A stretch of 64,000 nucleotides of DNA from Aquamicrobium lusatiense (GCF_014201615.1 NZ_JACHEU010000006.1:1-64000); one strand, 5' to 3'. Numbered from the stretch's first letter, positions 34,704 to 41,866 are shown. The notes: generated from the letters alone by a model not told the origin. Numbers and translations are program-made.

Positions 34704-35639
34704 ATGACGAACGAAACCTATTCCGCAGGCGACGAGCCGCTCCACAGCTCCTCCCAGACCGATCACGCCCTCTCCGAACTCCAGCTCTACGGCTGGCACC
34801 CGTTCCAGGACGAACCCGATCCGAGGCCGCTGCCCGAGGGCAATACCGTCGCCGCCGCCGTCACCGACATCTTCGACGCTCTCGTCTCGACGCTTGGCGA
34901 CACCCGCCTCGAGCCCGATCTCGAAGAGCTGCTCTGGGGGACCGTCAATCTCTTCCATCGCGCCACCGGCCGGGTGGAACGCGATCTCGACGACAACGAG
35001 CAGGCGCAGCGCCGGATGCAGCGGGAACAGGACGGCAGCGAGGTCAAGAGCGTCGAACTCGAACGCCTCACGGCCGAGGGACAGACCCTGATCGAGCGGC
35101 GCGCCAGCATGGAACTCTTCCGCGACCTCGCCGCCGAGGCTTTCGAGCACCACACCGGCAGCGCCTGGCGGCCGCGAAGCGGCTCGATGGTCAACCATCG
35201 CAACCTGACCGCCGCGATGATCGACAGCCGCGACTTCCTTGCCGCGAAGCGTCGGGCCGAGACCGAGGTGATGCTGCCTGCCGGCCCGAAGGTGGCCCTG
35301 ACCGGCGGCGCCGATTTCAACGACCACCATCTGATCTGGGCGAGGCTCGACCAGGTCCATGCGAAACATCCGGAGATGGTCTTGCTGCATGGCGGCTCGC
35401 CGAGGGGCGCGGAATTGATCGCCTCCCGCTGGGCCGATCACCGCAAGGTGCCCCAGGTCGCCTTCCGGCCCGACTGGACGAAACACGCCAAGGCCGCGCC
35501 CTTCAAGCGTAACGATGCCATGCTGGACGTGTTGCCGGTCGGTGTCCTCGTCTTCCCCGGTACCGGAATCCAGGAGAACCTCGCCGACAAGGCCCGCAAG
35601 CTCGGCATCCCGGTCATGAAGTTCGACGGTGGGGCGTAA
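34704..35639 (+). CDS. DUF2493 (SLOG-like) domain protein
   Basis: A 311-aa protein. The ATG at 34704 follows AAGGACGCTCCCG. The N-terminal half is helical and acidic (LEPDLEELLWGTVNLFHRATGRVERDLDDNEQAQRRMQ). The DUF2493 domain lies at about 200-305: KVALTGGADFNDHHLIWARLDQVHAKHPEMVLLHGGSPRGAELIASRWADHRKVPQVAFRPDW, with the nucleotide-binding-type turn GGSPRGAE. It belongs to the SLOG superfamily that senses nucleotide ligands and recurs in defence and conjugative elements. The actual ligand is unknown. A strong hairpin overlaps its stop codon. Confidence 0.82.
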   Translation: MTNETYSAGDEPLHSSSQTDHALSELQLYGWHPFQDEPDPRPLPEGNTVAAAVTDIFDALVSTLGDTRLEPDLEELLWGTVNLFHRATGRVERDLDDNEQAQRRMQREQDGSEVKSVELERLTAEGQTLIERRASMELFRDLAAEAFEHHTGSAWRPRSGSMVNHRNLTAAMIDSRDFLAAKRRAETEVMLPAGPKVALTGGADFNDHHLIWARLDQVHAKHPEMVLLHGGSPRGAELIASRWADHRKVPQVAFRPDWTKHAKAAPFKRNDAMLDVLPVGVLVFPGTGIQENLADKARKLGIPVMKFDGGA

Positions 35640-35650
35640 GCCCCGCCGTC
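35625..35650 (+). terminator. hairpin overlapping the DUF2493 stop codon
   Basis: GACGGTGGGGC (35625-35635) pairs with GCCCCGCCGTC (35640-35650) around GTAA. No U-tract follows, so it could instead protect the mRNA 3' end. Confidence 0.5.
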
Positions 35651-35718
35651 TGGCACTTGGCGTCCGATCAGTGCCGTCTGCTATGCGGACCGAACGGGCG
35701 CTCTCGCCAGTCGGTCCT

Positions 35719-35831
35719 TGTCGCAAATCATGTCGCAAGTGGAGTGGCACCTGCGACAAAGGCTTGCGACACGAGAAGCTGGGATTTTCCGGCGTGGCCG
35801 ATCTGTTGCAGGTTTTAGGAATTGTGCGACA
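35719..35831. repeat. TGTCGCA/TGCGACA motif cluster 1
   Basis: TGTCGCA at 35719-35725 and 35731-35737 is followed by inverted copies TGCGACA at 35752-35758 and 35765-35771, a symmetric two-plus-two arrangement. A fifth copy is at 35825-35831, inside the last codons of the aadA-like gene. The central pair reads TGTCGCAAGT, 8-bp spacer, ACCTGCGACA, the size of a tyrosine-recombinase core site. No gene lies in 35640-35814. Confidence 0.6.
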
Positions 35832-36612
35832 AGAGAGCCGCCACGCGCTCACCCAGCTCGTCGGCAACCTGCCGAACTTGTCGCCTCCATGCGCGCCAGT
35901 CATCTTCCACCGTGCCGAGATACACCCCTCTCGCATGGGAAATCAGCACGGCCGCGTCAGCATCCAAACGGGGCATAGCCCATTCGGCAGCAACGTCCTT
36001 CGGGACAAACTCTCCTGTGACCAGCGTTCGCCACATGCGCGCGAGGGTCAGCAGGACGTTACGCTCGTCGCCTTCCAATGTGCCAAGGAGTGCAGGGAGC
36101 GCATCCCCAATCGCCCGGCGTATGTCGGAATCAGGAATGACCGGCAGCAGCTTGACGGGATCGGGGCCGATCAATGCTCGCGCCTCCTGCCGTGCCTGCG
36201 CCAGCAGCAAGGTAAGTTCGGGATCAGACACCGGCTCCGGCACCTCTCCGGCCTCGAAGGCGTCCCGCAACCACTCGCCATAAACGAACTCGCTGCGAGC
36301 TGGATAAGCGGATGCCGTGAGGTCGGCTCGATGAAAAACAATCAACTCAAGAGGACGTCGGCCGGCGTCGTCGGTAGGATAACGGCCGGAAACTTTCAAT
36401 AACTCGGCCACGAGGAACCTGCGATCTGCATGTGTCAGGGGCCGGCTGACGATCACAAGTAAATCTACGTCGCTGTTTGGCCGCAGACCACCAGCCACCG
36501 CCGAGCCATGCAGATAGACGCCTAGAAGCGAGGTCCCAAGGCAGTTTTCAACAATTGAAAGTGCTCTGGATGCCTCAACAGGAATTTTCGTTTCATCGTT
36601 TTTCACGCTCAT
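35815..36612 (-). CDS. AadA-like aminoglycoside nucleotidyltransferase
   Basis: A 265-aa protein. The nucleotidyltransferase motif GVYLHGSAVAGGLRPNSDVDLLVIV (GS...DxD) is followed by the aminoglycoside adenylyltransferase C-terminal domain: FVYGEWLRDAFEAGEV, GDERNVLLTLARMWRTLVTGEFVPKDVAAEWAMPRL. This is the ANT(3'')/ANT(9) AadA layout; such enzymes adenylylate streptomycin/spectinomycin. Divergence from classical integron aadA alleles is considerable by memory comparison, so resistance must be tested. The ATG at 36612 (MSVKNDETK) was chosen over 36663 because homologous sequence starts there. It is opposite to the surrounding ICE genes, suggesting later acquisition. Confidence 0.85.
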   Translation of the reverse strand: MSVKNDETKIPVEASRALSIVENCLGTSLLGVYLHGSAVAGGLRPNSDVDLLVIVSRPLTHADRRFLVAELLKVSGRYPTDDAGRRPLELIVFHRADLTASAYPARSEFVYGEWLRDAFEAGEVPEPVSDPELTLLLAQARQEARALIGPDPVKLLPVIPDSDIRRAIGDALPALLGTLEGDERNVLLTLARMWRTLVTGEFVPKDVAAEWAMPRLDADAAVLISHARGVYLGTVEDDWRAWRRQVRQVADELGERVAALLSHNS

Positions 36613-36623
36613 ACCAGCTTCTT

Positions 36624-36651
36624 TGTCGCAAAAATCCCGAAACCTGCGACA
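36624..36651. repeat. TGTCGCA/TGCGACA motif pair 2
   Basis: TGTCGCAAAA (36624-36633), 8-bp spacer, ACCTGCGACA (36642-36651). The right arm is identical to that of cluster 1. It lies just upstream of the aadA-like start, so similar motifs border both ends of that gene. Confidence 0.6.
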
Positions 36652-36659
36652 GCCTTCCT

Positions 36660-37169
36660 TCACGATTTTCTCCGTGCCGCAGACGATAGCCTGGATCGCA
36701 GAAACTCTCGATCTGTTTCCATAACTGTTCCAATCGGCAGCGTCATGAACTGGTTCGGCCCCGTGAACAGCATCCAGCAGTCGGGACGTTCCCAGATCTC
36801 GGTGATGGTCGACCAGGGGAGCCGAGCCTCCCCAAGCTCGGATATGACCTCGAAGCCGTCATCGCGGAAAACAAAATCCGCCTGGCGGGACGGCATACGG
36901 CGAAACTTTCCGACCGTGTTTCGATAATGCGCGACCCACATCCCGACGATCAGGCAAGGCGGAAGTAGCACGACGACGCCGATGACGCCGATCGGCCAAC
37001 CGCGTTCGCCGCTCCAGAGCAGCCATGCCAAGGCGGCGATCATCACGGCTTCGACAGACCATAGTCCTTTCTGTTCGGCGATCCCGCGCCGCCAGACGAA
37101 CGCCTTGACGGCGCTTTCCAGCATTTCCCTTGTATAGGTGACCGAAGTCCTCCTGCCGTCCGCCATCAC
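36660..37169 (-). CDS. YcxB-like membrane protein
   Basis: A 169-aa protein. Two adjacent transmembrane segments (WSVEAVMIAALAWLLW and WPIGVIGVVVLLPPCLIVGMW, about 38-78) are followed by a soluble domain with FVFRDDGFEVISELGEARLPWSTITEIWERPDCWMLFTGPNQFMTLPIG, the YcxB-like signature of small PH-like domains. Function is unknown. It is on the same strand as and 47 bp upstream of the aadA-like gene, and may share its promoter. Orientation against the ICE backbone suggests both arrived together. Confidence 0.7.
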   Translation of the reverse strand: MMADGRRTSVTYTREMLESAVKAFVWRRGIAEQKGLWSVEAVMIAALAWLLWSGERGWPIGVIGVVVLLPPCLIVGMWVAHYRNTVGKFRRMPSRQADFVFRDDGFEVISELGEARLPWSTITEIWERPDCWMLFTGPNQFMTLPIGTVMETDREFLRSRLSSAARRKS

Positions 37170-37443
37170 GTCCCTGCTTCTGCTTTCCGCGAGTTTTCAT
37201 GACCCGCGACAACTGTTCGATCACCTCACGAAATCACATCCGTCCATCATAGCTTTCCGACTGCCGAGGTCCAATGACGGCGCGCGGCGGAATGTTGCTG
37301 CGTCGACGATGGTCATAACTTGACGGGCGCGATCGTCGGGTGTCTCATTGGCCTGCGAAGAACCGGCGAAGCAGCAAAGTCGCAGGCGGAGCGTATCTCC
37401 CGGCAGCCTGACGTGATCCCGCAATGTTCATGTGGAGGTTTCC
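37170..37443. other. intergenic region, no supported gene
   Basis: Separates the minus-strand resistance-like pair from the plus-strand backbone. A 67-codon minus-strand frame (37221-37424) shows no family I know. The right edge carries the GGAGG ribosome binding site of the next gene. A boundary of the inserted resistance segment may be here. Confidence 0.4.
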
Positions 37444-37860
37444 ATGACCCTGATCCTGCTCGCCATCTTGCTCACCATCATGATGTGCGTCATCGCCTAT
37501 AATCTTGCGATCTATGCCTTGCCGGTGATGGTCGCCATTTCTGCCGCCCAATATGCCTGGGGCGCCGGGGCCGGCGTTCTGCTGTCCGGTATGGCCGCGG
37601 CCGCCGCCGCGCTGCTTTCCATCGCGCTGGTGATCGTCGTCGTCGGCTTTGCCCGCAACCCCGTCCTGCGCCTGGCCGCGCTCGCTCTCTTCGCCGTGCC
37701 GGCCGTCGTCGCGGGCTATGCGCTCGTCCATGGCGTCACGAAGAACATGCTCGATCCCGGCATCGGGCTGATGCTCCTTTGCGGCGCGGGCGGTCTGGTT
37801 ATCGGAATTGCCGCGATGCTCAATCTCAACGCGCTCGGCGAGGCGGTGCTTTCGCGCTGA
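37444..37860 (+). CDS. small integral membrane protein (138 aa)
   Basis: Starts MTLILLAILLTIMMCVIAYN after TGGAGGTTTCC; an in-frame ATG 12 bp upstream lies in the ribosome binding site. Four or five hydrophobic helices cover nearly the whole protein (YALPVMVAISAAQYAWGAGAGVLLSGM, ALLSIALVIVVVGFA, LAALALFAVPAVVAGYALVHG, GIGLMLLCGAGGLVIGIAAML). No family was recognised. Similar small membrane proteins are common hypothetical genes of ICE backbones. A terminator follows 31 bp after the stop. Confidence 0.7.
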   Translation: MTLILLAILLTIMMCVIAYNLAIYALPVMVAISAAQYAWGAGAGVLLSGMAAAAAALLSIALVIVVVGFARNPVLRLAALALFAVPAVVAGYALVHGVTKNMLDPGIGLMLLCGAGGLVIGIAAMLNLNALGEAVLSR

Positions 37861-37891
37861 GGCGAAGGATGCGATCCGACGCGCCATGAAA

Positions 37892-37920
37892 CCCGGCGGC
37901 CTGCGCCGCCGGGCTTGGGG
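37892..37920 (+). terminator. terminator after the membrane protein gene
   Basis: CCCGGCGGC (37892-37900) / GCCGCCGGG (37905-37913), loop CTGC, then CTTGGGG. Strong stem, weak tail. Confidence 0.55.
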
Positions 37921-38526
37921 CGCCCGCACGATGATCAGGCGGTCATATCATCGTAGCACTTGCCTCTATCGCTGCCGGCCCGCGCGGCCCGGCGTGGAAA
38001 TCCGTCATCGGGACGACCCCACAGCCATGGCGGTTAATCCTTGCTGCATCGGCACGTCGTATTGCGAATACCGCCACGAACACCTTCAATGCCGGTTCTC
38101 GCAACGCTGCGGGACCAGGCCTTGCGCTGTCGAAGCCCAAGCGATGCCCTGTCGCGCCCGGAAGCCCGATAGCCCCGTCGTTCTCATCCCGCATGACATA
38201 GCCTTCCGGCGGCGAGCGCGGGCGGGCCGGGAATAGAAGGCGGGTGGACAGGTCCGGTGCCGGGCGGTTCCGGTTCAGGGGCTGATGGGCCGCTGCTACC
38301 GGCGATGACGATGGAAATGGCTTTGCATCTCCGTTTCGCTCCTGAAGGCACCAATCCCTCCGACTGACTGATCCCCTAAGTCCGTTCGGTTTCCACCAGC
38401 AACCCCCGCGGCTCCGGACCGTGTTGCCGCGCAGGACGCGGCTGCCCGCCCCACTCCGGGCCTTGGGGGCAAGCTGCCGCCGGGCGGCAGTTGCGGGAGT
38501 CTCCCGACGGCCTTGGCCGGGTCTCG
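37921..38526. other. 606-bp region without a supported gene
   Basis: Open frames on both strands here are arginine- or proline-rich and show no protein family. The only visible structure is a GC-rich imperfect hairpin near 38470-38490 (CTGCC...GGCAG). It may hold the ssb promoter region or degraded sequence. Confidence 0.4.
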
Positions 38527-38547
38527 TCGGAGGGACGGTCCCTCCGA
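38527..38547 (+). promoter_or_regulatory. hairpin in the ssb leader
   Basis: TCGGAGGGA (38527-38535) and TCCCTCCGA (38539-38547) form a perfect 9-bp stem with a 3-base loop, 20 bp upstream of the ssb start and just before AACGGAG. It could act as attenuator, translation control element or single-strand-dependent signal. Confidence 0.5.
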
Positions 38548-38567
38548 GGAAGCAACGGAGAAAACCC

Positions 38568-38969
38568 ATGCAGAACATCGTCATCCTCGCCGGCAACATC
38601 GGTCAGGCCCCCGAAACCCGCACCACCCAGGGCGGCACCGGCATCACCCACTTCACCCTGGCCACCTCGCGCCCCCGCTACTCGGAAGGCCGCGTCGTCC
38701 GCGACGAGAACGGCTATCGGGTCCAGGACACGGAATGGCACCGCATCACCTGCTTCAACGGCCTCGGCAAGACGGTCCAGCAGTATTGCGAGAAGGGCAT
38801 GAAGGTTCTGGTTCGTGGCCGCATCCACTACTCGAAGTGGACCGACTCCGCGGGCGTTGACCGCTACGGTTGCGAGGTCATCGCCGAGACGGTGGATTTC
38901 CTGAGCCGGGCGAAGCAGACCGAGAACGACGACGGCAAGTTCATCGACGACGATGACATCCCCTTCTGA
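38568..38969 (+). CDS. ssb: single-stranded DNA-binding protein
   Basis: A 133-aa OB-fold protein: MQNIVILAGNIGQAPETRTTQGGTGITHFTLATSR, ...TEWHRITCFNGLGKTVQQYCEKGMKVLVRGRIHY. The C-terminus has the acidic tip DDDDIPF that recruits replication and repair proteins. It is shorter in the linker than chromosomal Ssb. Plasmid-type Ssb proteins protect transferred single-stranded DNA in the recipient. It starts after AACGGAGAAAACCC and has its own terminator, so it is a single-gene unit. Confidence 0.92.
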   Translation: MQNIVILAGNIGQAPETRTTQGGTGITHFTLATSRPRYSEGRVVRDENGYRVQDTEWHRITCFNGLGKTVQQYCEKGMKVLVRGRIHYSKWTDSAGVDRYGCEVIAETVDFLSRAKQTENDDGKFIDDDDIPF

Positions 38970-38984
38970 GCGGGACGCCCGGAG

Positions 38985-39013
38985 CCCGGCGGCGCAAGCC
39001 GCCGGGTTTCCTC
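38985..39013 (+). terminator. terminator after ssb
   Basis: CCCGGCGGC (38985-38993) / GCCGCCGGG (38998-39006), loop GCAA, then TTTCCTC. Confidence 0.7.
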
Positions 39014-39039
39014 ATGGTTGCGCCTATCACCCCCGCAAA

Positions 39040-39200
39040 GAGGGGCTCCCCGGTCGGATCGACCGGCCGCGAAGCCCTGATGAGAGGGGGCGAGCCGCCC
39101 CTCTCAAACTCACCCCATGAGGGGTCAGGGCAGAGCCCCGCCCCCTCAAACTCCCCCACCCATGGAGGGGGTTCCCCTCCAAACCACCCCTTTGGCGTTG
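39040..39200. repeat. GC-rich hairpin repeat block, copy 1
   Basis: Contains GGATCGACCGGCC, AGAGGGGGCGAGCC, CCCCTCTCAAACTC and CCCCATGAGGGG, followed by further CCTCAAACTC-type units. The same ordered blocks recur at 39830-40020 on the other side of the next gene. Together with the downstream bases to 39442 there is no supported gene. Confidence 0.55.
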
Positions 39201-39442
39201 CGCCGAATATTGTCGCGGCCCCTGGTCGGGGCCGCGGGCTCTTCTCTCTCTGACTTCGGATCATGCACCAGCCACTCCGGCGTCAAGGACTGCGCGGTTC
39301 CCCCAATTTTCAGCCAATGCCCGAGGGCATCGTCAGAAAATCGGCTCCCCCGCTCGCCGCCGCTGGCGGTCGCTGCGCGCTCCCTGACCCCTCGCGGCTA
39401 CAGTGCAGGCTCCTTCCGTCAGAGAGCGAAAGGAGACATGAT

Positions 39443-39763
39443 ATGAATAATCACAAGATCATCAGCATCGATGGTGGCAGCGCAGCCTACTGGCGCGAGC
39501 GGAAACTTGCCTTCCGCCTCATCCGAGAAGCCGAACTGGCGGCGGAGCGGCTGGCAAATGCGCCGATGTATCTGCATGGCGGCTATGACGAGGACGGCGA
39601 TGTGATCCCCATCGAAAACCTCGGTCCCCATGACGACATGGAGGACGCGATCCGGGCCATCGAGGCCGACCCGACCGCGGTGAGCATCCTCGTCGCCCAG
39701 CGTATTACCCGGATCGGCGGATACGACATTGCGTCCGTCATCTGCAAACTCGGTGCCGACTGA
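39443..39763 (+). CDS. small hypothetical protein (106 aa)
   Basis: Starts MNNHKIISIDGGSAAYWRERKLAFRLIREAELAAERLANAPMYLHGG after AAAGGAGACATGAT; an ATG six bases earlier meets an immediate stop. A helical middle is followed by EDGDVIPIENLGPHDDMEDAIRAIEADPTAVSILVAQRITRIGGYDIASVICKLG. No family was recognised. It stands alone between two copies of a GC-rich repeat and is followed by a strong terminator, so it may have been inserted as a single-gene cassette. Confidence 0.6.
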   Translation: MNNHKIISIDGGSAAYWRERKLAFRLIREAELAAERLANAPMYLHGGYDEDGDVIPIENLGPHDDMEDAIRAIEADPTAVSILVAQRITRIGGYDIASVICKLGAD

Positions 39764-39769
39764 GGCCCA

Positions 39770-39804
39770 GACGAGAGGCGGCGCAAGCCGCCTCTCGTCT
39801 TTGC
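39770..39804 (+). terminator. strong terminator after the 106-aa gene
   Basis: A perfect 13-bp stem GACGAGAGGCGGC (39770-39782) / GCCGCCTCTCGTC (39787-39799) with loop GCAA and tail TTTGCTT. Confidence 0.8.
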
Positions 39805-39819
39805 TTCGTCGTCACAAGC

Positions 39820-40030
39820 CCCGATGGCCGGATCGACCGGCCACCAGGGCTGATGAAAGGGGGACAAGCCACCCCTCTCAAACTCTCCCCATGAAGGAAG
39901 GGGCCAGCCCCCTCCTTCAAACAACCTCCCCAAGGGAAGGGCCGAAGCCCCTCCCTTGAACCCTCCCATGGGAAGGAGGCGACGGTTCCCTCGCCCTCCT
40001 TCCCAAACCCATCCTCCTCTCCCTGGGCCT
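39820..40030. repeat. GC-rich hairpin repeat block, copy 2
   Basis: Repeats GGATCGACCGGCC, CTGATGAAAGGGGG, CCCCTCTCAAACTC, CCCCATGA and then two further TCAAACAACCTCCCC / TTGAACCCTCCCATGGG-type units. Each unit can fold into a CCC/GGG hairpin. From 39800 to 40219 no gene is supported. Confidence 0.55.
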
Positions 40031-40161
40031 GTCGGGCCGTATTCCCAGGACGTCATCGGTGTGCCCCCCCCCGGCGACCGAATCAGATGCGAGGCCGCGG
40101 GGCCAGTTTTCTCAAGATCAGGAGTTTTCGCGCAGAAACAGATTGGCGCGGCGCGATGGAG

Positions 40162-40176
40162 CGACTAAAATAGTCG
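40162..40176. promoter_or_regulatory. operator candidate upstream of the XRE gene
   Basis: CGACTA-aaa-TAGTCG (40162-40176) is a perfect short palindrome about 45 bp before the start codon of a HTH repressor, overlapping an AT-rich -10-like TAAAAT. A second inverted repeat, TGATCAT-gt-ATGATCA (40211-40226), overlaps the start codon itself. Autoregulation is inferred. Confidence 0.5.
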
Positions 40177-40219
40177 TAGTTCTGGAGTGCGTGCAGGTCC
40201 GAATGGGAGGTGATCATGT

Positions 40220-40468
40220 ATGATCACCGCCCGACAGTCACGGGCCGCGCGTGCGTTGCTGGGTTGGACACAGGAGACGCTCGCTGACAAGGCCCGCGTA
40301 TCGCTTACCGCGCTCAAGCGCCTCGAATCCGAGAACGGACTCGAGGTCTATGAATCTACGCGCGACGAAGTTCGCCGGGCGCTCGAAGCTGCCGGGATCG
40401 TTCTGCTGTCCACGGACAAGGGCGAAGGCGTGCTGCTTCTTCACGAAGGCAGCAACGCGCAACGGTGA
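40220..40468 (+). CDS. XRE-family transcriptional regulator
   Basis: An 82-aa Cro/C1-type protein. The helix-turn-helix covers residues 3-40: ARQSRAARALLGWTQETLADKARVSLTALKRLESENGLE. The rest, ESTRDEVRRALEAAGIVLLS, is the short dimerisation tail typical of phage and ICE repressors. The GTG/ATG region is preceded by GGGAGGTG. It lies just before the DUF6499/DUF2285 excision-activator genes and may repress them or the transfer genes. In related ICEs such a regulator acts as transfer switch. Confidence 0.82.
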   Translation: MITARQSRAARALLGWTQETLADKARVSLTALKRLESENGLEVYESTRDEVRRALEAAGIVLLSTDKGEGVLLLHEGSNAQR

Positions 40469-40528
40469 TGTCGCGGCCGCCGCGACGGCCCGTGCTCGCC
40501 CAAAAGGGATAGCCATCTCCCATCGGAG

Positions 40529-40843
40529 ATGGTTAACAAAACCGTTACCGACGGCGATGAGAAACTGATGGGACAGGCAATACAGGCGTTTCTGGACAAA
40601 CCACCGCCAGGCGACACGCTCACATCCTATGATCGCGAGCATATGAAGCTCTATATGCGGCTGCTGGACGCCGAGCGCGACGGTGCCGACTGGCGCGAAG
40701 CGGTGCGGGTTCTGTTCGGGCTCGACCCCGATCGCGATCCCGTGCAATGCCGCTCGATCCATGACGCCCACCTTGCCCGCGCGCATTGGATGACCGAACA
40801 GGGCTATCGCGACCTGGTCCGCGAAAGCCAGCGCAAGGGCTGA
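40529..40843 (+). CDS. conserved ICE protein, DNA-binding-like (104 aa)
   Basis: Starts MVNKTVTDGDEKLMGQAIQAFLDKPPPGD and has the conserved block LTSYDREHMKLYMRLLDAERDGADWREAVRVLFGLDPDRDP...HDAHLARAHWMTEQGYRDLV, all helical. The same block recurs in small proteins next to DUF2285/RepA genes of alphaproteobacterial ICEs. Its biochemical role is unknown to me; a transcription or anti-activation factor for the adjacent FseA-like gene is a reasonable guess. Confidence 0.65.
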   Translation: MVNKTVTDGDEKLMGQAIQAFLDKPPPGDTLTSYDREHMKLYMRLLDAERDGADWREAVRVLFGLDPDRDPVQCRSIHDAHLARAHWMTEQGYRDLVRESQRKG

Positions 40844-40954
40844 TCGCGATGCGTGCCGCGTAACACCTGTCAACCCGCGCCTGCCTTCCAGAACTCAACC
40901 CGAGCGGGAATCCTGAGTCGTCCAAATTCCCTGGAAAAGACTCGGGAGGCAGTG

Positions 40955-41179
40955 ATGACCCCTGACGCATCGACCTGGCGTTCTGCGGCGGAATACGACC
41001 ATCTGGATGCGCTGACGGCATCCGACCTCGCATGGGAATGGCTTCGCCGCAATGACGCCTATGACACCGACTTCGAAGCCTCGCTTGCTGGCCATGGAGA
41101 CCCCGAACCGCTGACCGAACACATCCGGCAGCGGTGGGGGTTGCGATTTCCCCGTCGATCCGCTCACTGCCCCACCTGA
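40955..41179 (+). CDS. DUF6499 protein (first half of an FseA-like frameshift product)
   Basis: A 74-aa protein, MTPDASTWRSAAEYDHLDALTASDLAWEWLRRNDAYDTDFEAS, the DUF6499/Msi172-like domain, after GGGAGGCAGTG. In ICEMlSym-R7A the equivalent gene is joined to a DUF2285 gene by programmed +1 frameshifting to make FseA, the activator of excision. Here the zero frame ends RWGLRFPRRSAHCPT shortly after a TTTCCCC motif, while the +1 frame continues into DUF2285. The short product should be the main one. Confidence 0.8.
   Translation: MTPDASTWRSAAEYDHLDALTASDLAWEWLRRNDAYDTDFEASLAGHGDPEPLTEHIRQRWGLRFPRRSAHCPT
41147..41153 (+). other. candidate programmed +1 ribosomal frameshift site
   Basis: TTT CCC C at the 3' part of the DUF6499 gene. 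Reading TTT CCC, skipping one C and resuming at GTC GAT joins residue 66 (Pro) to VDPLTAPPEAAVLW and the DUF2285 domain. CCC-C is a known slippery context for +1 shifts by tRNA-Pro. The joined product is 256 aa. Confidence 0.6.
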
Positions 41180-41726
41180 GGCCGCCGTCCTCTGGATGCC
41201 GCATGAGGACACGAGCGCGATCCTGTTGACGCCAGCCCCGCCGGCATTCGAGGACAGCCTCGGCCATGTCCCGGCCATCTGGCGCGTCCACCTCACGATG
41301 GCCAGCGCCGGTGGCGATTTCCGTTTCGCGCTCGGCAACGGGCAGATGCTCCAGATCCTCGACAGCGCCGCCAGCGGCGAAGCGATTACGGTGGCCGTGG
41401 TTCCGCTCGGTCTCGACGGCTTCGACCGGATCGAAGCGATCCGCCGCTTCCTCTCGGCCCTGCACGGTCGCGCCATCCCGCCCGACACGCGCCTGACCCG
41501 GCAGCAGCGCGCACGTCTCCGACGGATGCTCCGGGCTTTTGACGGATACAGGGCCGGCGCGACCCAGCAGGAAATCGCGCAGGTCATCCTGCACACTGAG
41601 CGTCTCGACCGCGAGGAATGGCAGGCATCCTCGGCCCGCCATGCCATCAAGGCGCTCCTGCGCGATGCCCGTGCCATGGTCGCGGGCGGCTATCGAAAAC
41701 TCCTGCGCCATCGCCATCCAGGATAG
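41154..41726 (+). CDS. DUF2285 domain (second half of the FseA-like protein)
   Basis: The frame encodes a DUF2285 domain: AILLTPAPPAFEDSLGHVPAIWRVHLTM, ...EAITVAVVPLGLDGFDRIEAIRRFLSALHG, RLTRQQRARLRRMLRAFDGYRAGATQQEIAQVILHTERLDREEWQASSARHAIKALLRDARAMVAGGYRKLL, which contains a helix-turn-helix. Translation could begin internally at ATG 41196, but no good ribosome binding site is there and the conserved VDPLT sequence starts upstream of it. That favours the +1 frameshift route from the DUF6499 gene. Confidence 0.78.
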   Translation, partial: VDPLTAPPEAAVLWMPHEDTSAILLTPAPPAFEDSLGHVPAIWRVHLTMASAGGDFRFALGNGQMLQILDSAASGEAITVAVVPLGLDGFDRIEAIRRFLSALHGRAIPPDTRLTRQQRARLRRMLRAFDGYRAGATQQEIAQVILHTERLDREEWQASSARHAIKALLRDARAMVAGGYRKLLRHRHPG

Positions 41727-41866
41727 CGCAACATCCTGCGCCCGATGGTGGGCGATTTCGATACCCCCCAACTTCGCCCTGCACCTCGCCGCTTCTTCTT
41801 CGCCACCGTGGTCCTTGTCCGCCGCTGATCCGCAGCGGCCGCCGCAACACCACGGAGGCCCGTTCC

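Noticed and set aside
34376..35512. 378-codon plus-strand frame over the DUF2493 gene
   Set aside because: Arginine- and proline-rich shadow frame; the DUF2493 frame has recognisable domain and ribosome binding site.
35700..36700. Integron gene-cassette origin of the aadA-like gene
   Set aside because: No attC-type GTTRRRY core or imperfect palindrome lies at its 3' end and no integron integrase is present.
37943..38599. 218-codon minus-strand frame upstream of ssb
   Set aside because: No start context, no family resemblance and it overlaps the ssb leader; composition matches a GC shadow.
41147..41200. DUF6499/DUF2285 frame break as a sequencing error or pseudogene
   Set aside because: The two-frame layout with a slippery CCC-C is the known natural arrangement in related ICEs.
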